DNA of 64,000 bases from an uncultured Spirochaetales bacterium. GTDB taxonomy: Bacteria; Spirochaetota; Spirochaetia; Sphaerochaetales; Sphaerochaetaceae. How positions within the stretch are numbered: position 1 is the first letter of the stretch; each line of letters starts with the position of its first letter. The position numbers were made by a program, and so were the translations under genes. Positions 42,005-50,286 of the stretch are shown here, piece after piece. Below the pieces are notes generated by a model. That model did no database searches and was not told the DNA's origin. It saw nothing but the letters and a program-made list of their open reading frames with translations. The DNA lies in assembly GCA_944388965.1 (NCBI GenBank), contig CALXKL010000004.1, positions 124,001-188,000 on the forward strand, given 5' to 3'.

Positions 42005-43179
42005 CGACATACTACACGCCCACGCGCGTGACATTCGGACCCGGCGCGGAGGACCAGGTGGCGGAGAGACTGAAGGCCGAAGGGGCGGAAAAGGTGCTCG
42101 TCCACTACGGCTCGGCCAGAATAGAGAGGTCGGGTTTCCTTGCCGGTATCCTGTCGAGGCTTGACGAGGCGGGAATCGCACATGTCGAGCTTTCAGGAGT
42201 CGTGCCGAACCCCAGACTGTCGCTTGTCAGGAAGGGCATCGAGGTGTGCAGGAGGGAGGGCGTCGACTTCATCCTCGCCATAGGAGGCGGATCTGTCATC
42301 GACAGCTCGAAGGCCATCGGCTACGGCGCTGCATATGAAGGGGACGTATGGGATTTCTACAGCAGGAAGGCGGTACCGCAGAAGACAGTACCTGTGGGCT
42401 GCATCCTCACCATGGCCGCAGCAGGAAGCGAGATGAGCGACTCGTCCGTCATCACGAACGACGAAAGCGGAGAGAAGAGAGGCTGCAACAGCTACGTGTG
42501 CCGGCTGCGTTTCGCCCTCATGGACCCCACGCTCACCTGCACGCTGCCGCCCTACCAGACAGGCTGCGCCGTCGTCGACATAATGATGCACACCATCGAG
42601 CGCTACTTCACCGGCGGACAGTCCATGCACTTCACCGACCAGATGGCCTATGCCCTGCTCAGAAGCGTCATGGAGGCCGGCCTCAAGGCACTCAAGACGC
42701 CGGACGACTACCAGGCAAGGGCCACGATCATGTGGGCCTCGTCCCTTTCCCACAACGGTCTGATGGCCGTGGGCAACGACACGAGGGGCGACTGGGCCTG
42801 CCACCAGATCGAGCATGAGCTATCCGGAATGTTCGACGTCGCGCACGGCGCGGGACTTGCCGTGGTGTTCCCCGCCTGGCTGAAGTACAACATATCCGAC
42901 GCATCGGAGCGCATAGCGGCTCTGGGCTACAACGTCTTCGGCGTAAAGAGGACCCGTAGCGAGAAGGAGGATGCAAGGACCACTATCGCGGCGGTGGAGA
43001 AGTTCTTCAGGCGAATGGGCATGCCGACCAGACTGACCAAGCTGCTCGGAGTGAGGATAACCGACCAGACGATCGACACCCTTGCCGACAACTGCACATT
43101 CCACGGACAGCGCACGGTCGGGCTCATGAACCCTCTGGACGGGGAGGCCATCAAACTGATCTACAGGCTTGCAAGATGA
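41995..43179 (+). CDS. Iron-containing alcohol dehydrogenase
   Basis: A 394-residue group III ADH. It has the FILAIGGGSVIDSSKAIGYG cofactor loop (~91-110), and metal ligands in CAVVDIMMHTIERYF and CHQIEHELSGMFDVAHGAG. It belongs to the same BDH-like class as the gene at 28.6 kb but is clearly distinct, and would reduce or oxidise short aldehydes or alcohols with NAD(P)H. Its start lies inside the end of the receiver/PEP-pyruvate-binding gene (10-nt overlap). That suggests translational coupling and a shared role, perhaps tying alcohol formation to a pyruvate/PEP-dependent switch (inference). Confidence 0.92.
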   Translation: MGLTTYYTPTRVTFGPGAEDQVAERLKAEGAEKVLVHYGSARIERSGFLAGILSRLDEAGIAHVELSGVVPNPRLSLVRKGIEVCRREGVDFILAIGGGSVIDSSKAIGYGAAYEGDVWDFYSRKAVPQKTVPVGCILTMAAAGSEMSDSSVITNDESGEKRGCNSYVCRLRFALMDPTLTCTLPPYQTGCAVVDIMMHTIERYFTGGQSMHFTDQMAYALLRSVMEAGLKALKTPDDYQARATIMWASSLSHNGLMAVGNDTRGDWACHQIEHELSGMFDVAHGAGLAVVFPAWLKYNISDASERIAALGYNVFGVKRTRSEKEDARTTIAAVEKFFRRMGMPTRLTKLLGVRITDQTIDTLADNCTFHGQRTVGLMNPLDGEAIKLIYRLAR

Positions 43180-43206
43180 AATGACGGGAGGTTCGCTCCT
43201 TTCGGG

Positions 43207-43902
43207 TCACCCTTCAACCCTGGAGACGAACCAGTCCCAAAGGGCATCACGGGGAGGCGGTGCGACGATCGTCAGCCTCTCTTTTCGCACGGGATGGGTG
43301 AACTCAATGCGCCTTGCATGAAGGCAGATGCCGCCATCCGGGTTGCTCCTGGGGAAGCCGTACTTCAGGTCGCCCTTTATGTGAAGGCCGATCGCCTTGA
43401 GCTGCGCCCTTATCTGGTGATGGCGTCCGGTGTACAGCTCGATGCCCAGCAGATGGTAGCGCTCGGATGAGGCCAGAAGAGTGTACTTCAGCACGGCCTT
43501 CTTCGACCCCTTCACCTCCTTCATGTACGCAGTCGACTTGTTGGCCTGGCTGTCGCGCACGATATAGTGCGTGAGTGTGTCCGAATCCTTCGGAGGGAGC
43601 CGGTCCACTATCGCCCAGTAGGTCTTGGACACGTCATCGGTGCGGAACGCATCGTTCAGCCTGACCAGCGCCTTCTCAGTGCGTGCATAGACCATGACCC
43701 CGCTGGTGGGACGGTCCAGGCGATGGGGGATGCCGAGATACACGTTGCCCGGCTTCGAGTATTTACTCTTCAGGTATGCCTTGACGGCATCGGCAAGCGT
43801 CCGGTCTCCCGTTTCGTCGCCCTGGCTGAGCTCGCCGCACATCTTGTCGACGACGATCAGGTGGTTGTCCTCATACAGTATCCTGTCCTCGATCGGCGAC
43901 AT
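43207..43902 (-). CDS. RluA-family pseudouridine synthase
   Basis: A 231-residue enzyme that isomerises uridine to pseudouridine in rRNA or tRNA. The catalytic motif is HRLDRPTSGVMVYARTEKAL with the nucleophile Asp, preceded by YEDNHLIVVDKMCGELSQGD and followed by HHQIRAQLKAIG. There is no N-terminal S4 domain, so it is the short RluA/TruC-type form. ATG 43902 overlaps the parC TGA by one base (TGATG), with GGAGAAGGGA upstream. A GTG at 43905 is the alternative. It is the last gene of the parE-parC operon. The target nucleotide is unknown. Confidence 0.9.
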   Translation of the reverse strand: MSPIEDRILYEDNHLIVVDKMCGELSQGDETGDRTLADAVKAYLKSKYSKPGNVYLGIPHRLDRPTSGVMVYARTEKALVRLNDAFRTDDVSKTYWAIVDRLPPKDSDTLTHYIVRDSQANKSTAYMKEVKGSKKAVLKYTLLASSERYHLLGIELYTGRHHQIRAQLKAIGLHIKGDLKYGFPRSNPDGGICLHARRIEFTHPVRKERLTIVAPPPRDALWDWFVSRVEG

Positions 43903-45884
43903 CACCTTCCCTTCTCCCCGTCATCGAGACCGTCGAAGAGCGTCGGTTCCACGTCGCCCTCCTTCGTCTGGCGCAGCGTCAGTCCGGCAAGGGCCTTCGT
44001 TATGATCTTGTAGCCGACGGACTGCGGAGACTTCCTGACGGCGAAGTCGGAGAAGCGGAACGTCTCCTCCAGGACCCTGTAGCCCATGCCGGGCTTGTAC
44101 TTGGCCGTTATGATCGCCGCGGGGAAAGTGGCCAGCTTGACCAGCTTGTAGTTGCCCTTGGGCAGGATGGAGTAAAGCCTGTTTGTGGTGAACGAGCTGA
44201 TCGTGAAGCGGTTGATGAAGTAGAAGCGGCTCTCCTTCTCCTTGTAGATCGCGGTGAACACGACCTTCGACAGCTCCTCCTTGTCGGCCAGACAGTAGTA
44301 GTAGAGCCCTTCCGTTCCGATGAACTCCTTCTCGCTGACGTTCGTCACGCGGTAGGCGCCGTCCTTCCTCAGGTAGAACACCTTGTCGTAAGGAGAGACC
44401 TTCATGAGAACCTCGCCCGTCTTGACGTTGGTGCCCATGTAGCCGGTGGACTCGTCGTACCTCAGCTCCAGGTTGCGCACCGCGACGCTCTTGACGTCCA
44501 GTGCCTGGAAGGATCCTATCTCGCTGCGCCTCGCCCAGCGCTGTGCGTCGAGCCCGGCCTTGATGTCCTCCAGGAACGATACGGCGTACTCGGTGATGTT
44601 CGCCAGATTGCGGTCCACCTGGGCGATCGCGGCATCGATCTCCTCGATGTCCCTGCGGTTCTTCTCGATGTCGAAAAGCGAGATCCTCCTGATGGGGATC
44701 TTAAGAAGCCTGTCGATGTCCTCGTCGTCGATCGGCCTGTACAGCTCGTCCTTGAACGGCGCGAAGCCGGTGACGACGGCCTTGTTCACATCCTCGGCCG
44801 TCTTCTTGTTCTCGATCCTCTTGTAGATGCGCTCCTCGATGAAGATGCGCTCCAGAGTGCGGGCGTGCAGCCTGTCCTCCAGATGGCGGCGCTCCACATG
44901 CAGCTCGGCGGTGAGCACGTCCACAAGATGCCTGGCATGGTAGGACACCATCTCGCTGATCGGCATCACGCGTGGCAGCTCGTCGACGATCACGATCGGG
45001 TTGACCGATATCCTGTTCTCGCACTTTGTGTATGCATACAGGGCGTCGACGATGTCCTTGGTGTAGGTGTTCCTCTGCAGGGCGATCTCGATGTTGGCCT
45101 TGTCGGTGGTGTAGTCGGTGACCTTGGCGATATGAAGCTTGCCCTTCTTGTCCGCCTCCTCGATCGAGGCGATCATCTGCTCGGAGGTCACTCCGTATGG
45201 AAGCTCGGTGATGACGATCTTCTTGGGATCCGACAGGTCAAGACGCGCCCTCACGGTGACGAAGCCGCAGCCGTCCTCGTAGCCGGACACGTCCACGATG
45301 CCGCCTGTGGGGAAGTCGGGGTAGAGCGTCACATTCTCCCCTCTGAGGGCGGCCTCCTGCGCATCCAGCACCTCGATGAAGTTGTGGGGCAGGATGTCGG
45401 TCTTCATGCCGACGGCGATGCCGCTTGCACCCTGGATCACGACCACGGGAATCTTGGCGGGGAAGACGACGGGCTCCTTGTTGCGTCCGTCGTAGGAGTC
45501 CACGTACTGCGTGATCTCGGGCGAGTAGAGGACCTTCTTGGCCAACGGAAGGAGCCGGCACTCGATGTAACGTCCGGCCGCGGCGCCGTCTCCGGTTAGC
45601 TCGTTGCCGAAGTTGCCCTGGTGGTCGATGAACAGGTCGTCGTTGGCAAGGTTGACCAGCGCGTCGTTGATCGAGGCGTCCCCGTGCGGGTGGTACTTCA
45701 TGCACTGTCCGACAACGTTGGCCACCTTGTGGAACTTGCCGTCGTCCATCTCGATCAGGGTGTGGATGATCCTCCTCTGCACCGGCTTGAGCCCATCCTC
45801 GAGCTCGGGGATCGCCCTGTCGCGTATGACGTACGAGGCGTACTCGATGAAGTTCTTCTCGAAGATACCGCTTGCGTGTGCCAT
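43902..45884 (-). CDS. parC: DNA topoisomerase IV subunit A
   Basis: A 660-residue type IIA topoisomerase A chain. N-terminal breakage-reunion domain: YASYVIRDRAIPELEDGLKP, VGQCMKYHPHGDASI, and GRYIECRL carrying the active-site Tyr. The C-terminal part is shorter than in GyrA and has no recognisable GyrA box, favouring ParC. The start immediately follows the parE stop (one-base overlap at 45884). With ParE it decatenates daughter chromosomes. The gene for RluA-type synthase is coupled downstream. Confidence 0.93.
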   Translation of the reverse strand: MAHASGIFEKNFIEYASYVIRDRAIPELEDGLKPVQRRIIHTLIEMDDGKFHKVANVVGQCMKYHPHGDASINDALVNLANDDLFIDHQGNFGNELTGDGAAAGRYIECRLLPLAKKVLYSPEITQYVDSYDGRNKEPVVFPAKIPVVVIQGASGIAVGMKTDILPHNFIEVLDAQEAALRGENVTLYPDFPTGGIVDVSGYEDGCGFVTVRARLDLSDPKKIVITELPYGVTSEQMIASIEEADKKGKLHIAKVTDYTTDKANIEIALQRNTYTKDIVDALYAYTKCENRISVNPIVIVDELPRVMPISEMVSYHARHLVDVLTAELHVERRHLEDRLHARTLERIFIEERIYKRIENKKTAEDVNKAVVTGFAPFKDELYRPIDDEDIDRLLKIPIRRISLFDIEKNRRDIEEIDAAIAQVDRNLANITEYAVSFLEDIKAGLDAQRWARRSEIGSFQALDVKSVAVRNLELRYDESTGYMGTNVKTGEVLMKVSPYDKVFYLRKDGAYRVTNVSEKEFIGTEGLYYYCLADKEELSKVVFTAIYKEKESRFYFINRFTISSFTTNRLYSILPKGNYKLVKLATFPAAIITAKYKPGMGYRVLEETFRFSDFAVRKSPQSVGYKIITKALAGLTLRQTKEGDVEPTLFDGLDDGEKGR

Positions 45885-47689
45885 CAGACCAGATTCTCCA
45901 TGATGTATTCCCTGCGCTCAGGAGTGTTGCTGCCCATGTAGAACTGCATCTTCCTCCTCACCTCGCTGGCGCTGTCGATCGTGACGGGGACGAGCTTGAT
46001 GTCGTCGCCGATGAACTGTCCGAACTCCTTGGGGTCTATCTCGCCAAGACCCTTGAAGCGCGTGACCTCAGGGTTCTTCATCTGTGCCATCGTGGCATCC
46101 CTCTCCTTCTCGCTGTAGCAGTATGTGACCACCTGCTTGTTGCGCACCCTGAACAGCGGAGTCTCCAGGATGTACAGGCGGCCGGAGGTGACGATCTCGT
46201 CGAAGAACGTCAGGAAGAAGGTCATCAGCAGATTGCGGATATGATAGCCGTCGGTGTCGGCATCGGTGGCGATGACGACCTTCGAGTAGCGAAGGTTGTC
46301 GAAGTCGTTGTTCTCGAGTCCCAGGGCCACCATGATGTTGTACAGCTCCTCGTTCTCGTAGATCGCCTTGCGGGTCTTTCCGAAGACGTTGTACGGCTTG
46401 CCCCTGAGACTGAACACGGCCTGCGTGTCGACGTTGCGCGTCTTGGTGATCGTGCCGCTGGCGCTGTCCCCCTCCGTAAGGAAGATCATGCTGGAGAGGG
46501 CTTCGTTCTCCCTGCTCTTGGGATAGCTGTTGAGGTGGTACTTGCAGTCGCGCAGCTTGGGGATGTTGATCGACACCTTCTTGGCCATCTCCCTGGCGCC
46601 GTTGCGCACCGCGCTCTCCTCCTTGTGGATCCTCTCGTTGGTCGTGATCTTGTTCAGCAGGCTGGCGGCCGTCTCCTGGTTCTTCATCAGGGCGTCCACC
46701 ACCGCCTCCTTGACCTCATTGACGATCCAGGTGCGCACCTCGGTGTTGCCCAGCTTGTTCTTCGTCTGGCTCTCGAAGATGGGGTTCTGTATCTTCACCG
46801 AGACCGCGCCGGCTATGCCATCCCTGATCTCCGGGGCGTTCCAGTTCTTCTTGAAGAACTCGTTGACACCCTTGAGCACCCCCTCCTTGAATGCGGCCAG
46901 ATGCGTGCCGCCGTCGCTGGTGTGCTGCCCGTTGACATACGAGAAGTACGACTCCCCATAACTCGAGGTGTGTGTCAGGGCGAACTCCAGCTGGCGTCCC
47001 TTGTAGTGGATGATCGGGTACAGCATCTCGTTTCCCACATCCTTGCCCAGCAGGTCCAGCAGACCATGCTGGCTCCTGATCACCTTGCGGTTGTACTCTA
47101 TCGTCAGCCCGGTGTTCAGGTAGGCGTAGTTCCACAGCCTCTCCTGGATGAAGTCGTCGTTGAACGAATAGTCGGGGAATATTCCGGGATCGGGGGTGAA
47201 CGATATGAGCGTGCCGTTGGGCTCGCTCGTCTGCCCCTTCTTCGTCCTCCCCTTCTGTATGCCCTTCTCGAACGATGCACTGGCCATCTCGCCGTCACGG
47301 TAGCTGGTGACGGTGAAGGTCGACGAGAGGGCGTTGACGGCCTTGGTTCCGACTCCGTTGAGTCCGACGGAGAACTGGAAGGCCTCGCTGTCGTACTTGG
47401 CTCCCGTGTTGATGACGGAGACGCATTCGACGATCTTGCCCAGCGGAATGCCTCTGCCGTAGTCCCTGACGGTGACGACGTTGTCCAGCACCGTGACGTC
47501 TATGCGGCTGCCGGCGCCCATGATGAACTCGTCTATGCTGTTGTCGATGACTTCCTTGAGCAGTATGTAGATGCCGTCATCCACATGGCTTCCGTTGCCA
47601 AGCCGTCCGATGTACATGCCTGGACGCAGCCGGATATGCTCAAGAGAGGAGAGCGACTTTATGTTTGACTCGTCATATGTGTTGGCCAT
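45884..47689 (-). CDS. parE: DNA topoisomerase IV subunit B
   Basis: A 601-residue B subunit. GHKL ATPase: EVIDNSIDEFIMGAG, DYGRGIPLG, VGLNGVGTKAVNAL. TOPRIM: LTEGDSASG and DADTDGYHIRNLL. The end is RFKGLGEIDPKEFGQFIG. ATG 47689 is chosen because a near-perfect TTGACC-N17-TATAAT promoter ends just 7 nt before it and no ribosome site exists. An upstream in-frame start would lie inside or before this promoter. First gene of parE-parC-rluA. Confidence 0.95.
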   Translation of the reverse strand: MANTYDESNIKSLSSLEHIRLRPGMYIGRLGNGSHVDDGIYILLKEVIDNSIDEFIMGAGSRIDVTVLDNVVTVRDYGRGIPLGKIVECVSVINTGAKYDSEAFQFSVGLNGVGTKAVNALSSTFTVTSYRDGEMASASFEKGIQKGRTKKGQTSEPNGTLISFTPDPGIFPDYSFNDDFIQERLWNYAYLNTGLTIEYNRKVIRSQHGLLDLLGKDVGNEMLYPIIHYKGRQLEFALTHTSSYGESYFSYVNGQHTSDGGTHLAAFKEGVLKGVNEFFKKNWNAPEIRDGIAGAVSVKIQNPIFESQTKNKLGNTEVRTWIVNEVKEAVVDALMKNQETAASLLNKITTNERIHKEESAVRNGAREMAKKVSINIPKLRDCKYHLNSYPKSRENEALSSMIFLTEGDSASGTITKTRNVDTQAVFSLRGKPYNVFGKTRKAIYENEELYNIMVALGLENNDFDNLRYSKVVIATDADTDGYHIRNLLMTFFLTFFDEIVTSGRLYILETPLFRVRNKQVVTYCYSEKERDATMAQMKNPEVTRFKGLGEIDPKEFGQFIGDDIKLVPVTIDSASEVRRKMQFYMGSNTPERREYIMENLV

Positions 47690-47696
47690 GCAAAGC

Positions 47697-47725
47697 ATTA
47701 TAAACTCGGCAAGGTGCAAGGTCAA
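47697..47725 (-). promoter_or_regulatory. Leaderless-type promoter of parE-parC
   Basis: Minus strand: TTGACC (47725-47720), exactly 17 bp, TATAAT (47702-47697), then 7 nt to ATG 47689. This is the clearest of the leaderless promoters in the window. Confidence 0.8.
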
Positions 47726-47793
47726 AGGGGTGGAAACTTTTTGCAGACAACGAGTTACAGTCATGGTCGCACATCGGGATGGAACATGGGCTA

Positions 47794-47822
47794 TTGACAG
47801 CCCAGGCCTTTTCGCCTATCAT
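47794..47822 (+). promoter_or_regulatory. Promoter of the tRNA cluster
   Basis: TTGACA (47794-47799), 17-bp spacer, TATCAT (47817-47822), 40 bp before the first tRNA. Consensus -35 and good -10. Confidence 0.8.
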
Positions 47823-47862
47823 CTGCTTTCTGTCTGGAAGGAAACTGGACAGAGATGTAGAT

Positions 47863-47947
47863 GGAGAGATGTCCGAGCGGTCGAAGGAGGCGGTCTTGAA
47901 AACCGTTGAGGCGCAAGTCTCCGGGGGTTCGAATCCCTCTCTCTCCG
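47863..47947 (+). tRNA. tRNA-Ser (TGA anticodon)
   Basis: 85 nt. Acceptor GGAGAGA pairs with TCTCTCC (47940-47946) and G is the discriminator. It has a TGA anticodon in the CTTGAAAA loop, a long class II variable arm and GGTTCGAATCC in the T arm. CCA is not encoded. First of four tRNAs. Confidence 0.95.
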
Positions 47948-47963
47948 TTCAGCGACACTCCTT

Positions 47964-48053
47964 GGAGAGGTGCGAGAGAGGCCGAATCGGGCTCCCTGCT
48001 AAGGAGTTGACCTGGCAAACCCGGGTCCGGGGGTTCGAATCCCCCCCTCTCCG
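47964..48053 (+). tRNA. tRNA-Ser (GCT anticodon)
   Basis: 90 nt. Acceptor GGAGAGG pairs with CCTCTCC, discriminator G. GCT anticodon in the CTGCTAA loop, long variable arm, TTCGAAT T loop. CCA is not encoded. Confidence 0.95.
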
Positions 48054-48058
48054 TAGTT

Positions 48059-48132
48059 GAGACCATAGCTCAGCTGGATAGAGCATCAGTTTGCGGAACT
48101 GAGGGTCGGAGGTTCGAATCCTCTTGGTCTCG
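48059..48132 (+). tRNA. tRNA-Arg (GCG anticodon)
   Basis: 74 nt class I tRNA. Acceptor GAGACCA/TGGTCTC, D arm GCTCAGCTGGATAGAGC with the A20 typical of Arg tRNAs, anticodon stem TCAGT/ACTGA with loop TTGCGGA, so the anticodon is GCG. Bacteria usually read CGN with an inosine-modified ACG tRNA, so GCG here is unusual. Confidence 0.9.
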
Positions 48133-48171
48133 TCTGCAGGACTCGCCGCGCTGCGGGTCCTGTCTCATGTC

Positions 48172-48259
48172 GGAGAGATGTCCGAGTGGTCGAAGGAGAC
48201 GGACTCGAAATCCGTTGTAGTACCTGGTATTACCGAGGGTTCGAATCCCTCTCTCTCCG
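48172..48259 (+). tRNA. tRNA-Ser (CGA anticodon)
   Basis: 88 nt. Acceptor GGAGAGA/TCTCTCC, discriminator G, CGA anticodon in the CTCGAAA loop, long variable arm. A CCTTTTTC run just after the gene may terminate the cluster. Confidence 0.95.
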
Positions 48260-48312
48260 CCTTTTTCATTCCCCCTGCAATCGTCACATCGACACACGCA
48301 AGACACGACACG

Positions 48313-49668
48313 TCACTTCGCCCTGACCTCCCTGAGGAACGAGACGAAGAAGAACGCGCTCACGACGAATGTCAGCACGTCGCTGATGCTCTGGGCGAAC
48401 AGCACGCCCCCAAGTCCGATGACCATGGGAAGTACGACAACCGTCGGAATGAAGAAAATTCCCTGGCGGCACAGGGCGAGGAAGGTAGCCTTGGCGAACT
48501 TGCCCGTTCCCTGGAGCGCCATGTTCGTCGTCACGTTCAGTCCCGATAGAGGAAGCGCAAGACACTGGGCCCTCAGGGCCAGCATCCCCATTGCCGTCAC
48601 CTGTGGATCGTTTTCGACAAAGCTCCTGACCAGCGGTTCGGCGAAGATGAAGCACAGTGCCGACAGAGCCGCGATGAGAAGGGTTCCGACGACGCATGTG
48701 AAACGCGTGGCATCGTAGACTCTCCTGAACTTCCCGGCTCCCCAGTTGAAGCCGCACACCGGCTGGAAGCCCTGCCCGAATCCAAGCAATGCGGAGAACA
48801 GGAAGAACGTCACCCTGGACGTGATCGACATGGCGGCAAGGGCCGCATCGCCGAATGCCCCTGCACTGACGTTGAGCGCCACGGAAGCCAGCGATGCCAG
48901 GCCCTGTCTGGACAGGGACGGCAGTCCCATCTTGACGATGTCGACATAGGTCGAGACCTTCAATGACACCTTGGACAGCCGTAACCTCACACTGCTCTTG
49001 CCCATCAGGAAGAACGCCAGAAGGATGAAGAAGCTCACAAGCTGGCTTAGGGACGTCGCGATGGCGGCGCCCGCGGTCCCCAGACCCAGGGTGAAGATGA
49101 AGACCGGGTCGAGGATGATGTTAAGTACGCCGCCGGTGGTTATGCCCACCATGGCGAAGGCCGCCTTGCCTTCGCTCCTGAGGAGGTTGTTCATCACGAA
49201 CGAGGCGCACATGAACGGACAGCCCAGGAAGATGTACTGCGCATAGGCCTGGGCATATGGCAACACCGTCTCGGTCGCACCCAGCAGTCTCATCAGGGGC
49301 CGGTTGAACGCCACGCCGAAGACCGCCAGCAGGAGGCCCAGCGCAATGGACAGGAAGAAGCCCGTGCTCGCCGTAGCACACGCCCTGTCGTCCTCCTTCG
49401 CGCCCAGCTGCCGGGCCATGATGACCCCCGAGCCCATTCCTATCGTGAAGCCGACCGCCTGTATGATGGCCATGACCGAGAACACGACGCCGACGGCTCC
49501 GGCTGCGCTCGTGCCGAGCTTGGACACGAACCAGGTGTCGGCCATGTTGTAAATCGACGAGACCAGCATCGATATGATCGTCGGGATGGCAAGGGACACG
49601 ACCAGTTTCGACACCGGCGTCTCCGTCATCCTCCTGTAGTGTTCAAGTCTTCTCTCCTCTTCGTCCAT
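48313..49668 (-). CDS. MATE-family multidrug/Na+ efflux transporter
   Basis: A 451-residue, 12-helix MATE exporter: LVVSLAIPTIISMLVSSIYN, VSKLGTSAAGAVGVVFSVMA, and in the second half GQGFQPVCGFNWGAGKFRRV. It would expel cationic drugs or metabolites with Na+ or H+ entry. ATG 49668 is chosen over an upstream in-frame ATG (49713) because TTGTTC-N17-TAGAAT ends 8 nt before it without a ribosome site. It is divergent from the peroxiredoxin gene, and the two promoters share the same -35 bases. Confidence 0.92.
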   Translation of the reverse strand: MDEEERRLEHYRRMTETPVSKLVVSLAIPTIISMLVSSIYNMADTWFVSKLGTSAAGAVGVVFSVMAIIQAVGFTIGMGSGVIMARQLGAKEDDRACATASTGFFLSIALGLLLAVFGVAFNRPLMRLLGATETVLPYAQAYAQYIFLGCPFMCASFVMNNLLRSEGKAAFAMVGITTGGVLNIILDPVFIFTLGLGTAGAAIATSLSQLVSFFILLAFFLMGKSSVRLRLSKVSLKVSTYVDIVKMGLPSLSRQGLASLASVALNVSAGAFGDAALAAMSITSRVTFFLFSALLGFGQGFQPVCGFNWGAGKFRRVYDATRFTCVVGTLLIAALSALCFIFAEPLVRSFVENDPQVTAMGMLALRAQCLALPLSGLNVTTNMALQGTGKFAKATFLALCRQGIFFIPTVVVLPMVIGLGGVLFAQSISDVLTFVVSAFFFVSFLREVRAK

Positions 49669-49676
49669 ACAGGAGG

Positions 49677-49726
49677 ATTCTAAACCCGTCATCCGCTTGG
49701 AACAAGAAGCCATGTGGAGCTAGAAT
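49677..49726. promoter_or_regulatory. Overlapping divergent promoters, MATE / peroxiredoxin
   Basis: Plus strand: TTGGAA (49697-49702), 18 bp, TAGAAT (49721-49726), leading to the peroxiredoxin gene. Minus strand: TTGTTC (49705-49700), 17 bp, TAGAAT (49682-49677), leading to MATE. The -35 hexamers overlap by 3 bp, so the polymerases should compete. Confidence 0.65.
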
Positions 49727-49750
49727 GTCGATGAAAGGAGGACATCGCCC

Positions 49751-50218
49751 ATGCTCGAGACAGGACAGATGGCACCGGATTTCACCCTTCCGGACCAGGA
49801 CGGACAGCCGTTCACCCTATCATCACTCAGAGGAGGCTACGTCGTGCTCTACTTCTACCCGAAGGACAACACGTCGGGCTGCACGAAGGAGGCATGCTCG
49901 CTCAACGGCGAGCTGGACGCCTTCAGCGGACTCGGAGCCCGCGTCGTCGGCGTCAGCGCGGACGGCTCGGAGAGCCACCAGAGGTTCATCGCCAGGTATT
50001 CCCTGGGCTTCACGCTGCTATCCGACGACGACCACGAGGTCATGAAGGCCTATGGAGCATACGGAGAGAAGACGATGTACGGAAAGAAGACCGTCGGAGT
50101 CATCCGCTCCACCTTCCTCATCGACCCGGAAGGCAGAATCGCCAGGATATGGAGGAAAGTGAACACCGCAACCCATGGCCAGGATGTCAGGGCGGCGCTT
50201 GAGGCTCTGGAATCCTGA
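49751..50218 (+). CDS. bcp: Peroxiredoxin, BCP (thioredoxin-dependent thiol peroxidase) type
   Basis: A 155-residue cytoplasmic peroxidase. The N-terminus is DFTLPDQDGQPFTLSSLRGG. The active site is YFYPKDNTSGCTKEACSLNG, with the peroxidatic Cys in SGCT and a second Cys five residues on, typical of BCP. It reduces H2O2 and organic peroxides using thioredoxin. AAAGGAGG lies 9 nt before the ATG, and the promoter overlaps that of the MATE gene. It protects an anaerobe during oxygen exposure. Confidence 0.93.
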   Translation: MLETGQMAPDFTLPDQDGQPFTLSSLRGGYVVLYFYPKDNTSGCTKEACSLNGELDAFSGLGARVVGVSADGSESHQRFIARYSLGFTLLSDDDHEVMKAYGAYGEKTMYGKKTVGVIRSTFLIDPEGRIARIWRKVNTATHGQDVRAALEALES

Positions 50219-50286
50219 CATTCCGGTGCAAGAATCAGGCCGGCACGTGGAACGCATGATGCGTCATCGATGGTAGAATCGATGGC

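Noticed and set aside
40553-42181. Long minus-strand frame opposite the receiver/PEP-pyruvate protein and Fe-ADH junction
   Set aside because: It spans the junction of two well-supported plus-strand genes and shows no domain.
43180-43206. Terminator between the Fe-ADH and RluA-type genes
   Set aside because: Only a 4-bp GGAG/CTCC stem with a short T-run is found, too weak to call.
45872-47668. Long plus-strand frame opposite parE
   Set aside because: A shadow of a highly conserved gene with a strong promoter on the other strand.
47791-48306. Minus-strand small frames (47791-48066, 48070-48306) with residues such as RGIRTPGDLR
   Set aside because: They are antisense to the tRNA-Ser/Arg genes. 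The peptides are translations of tRNA T-arm sequence, a known source of spurious proteins.
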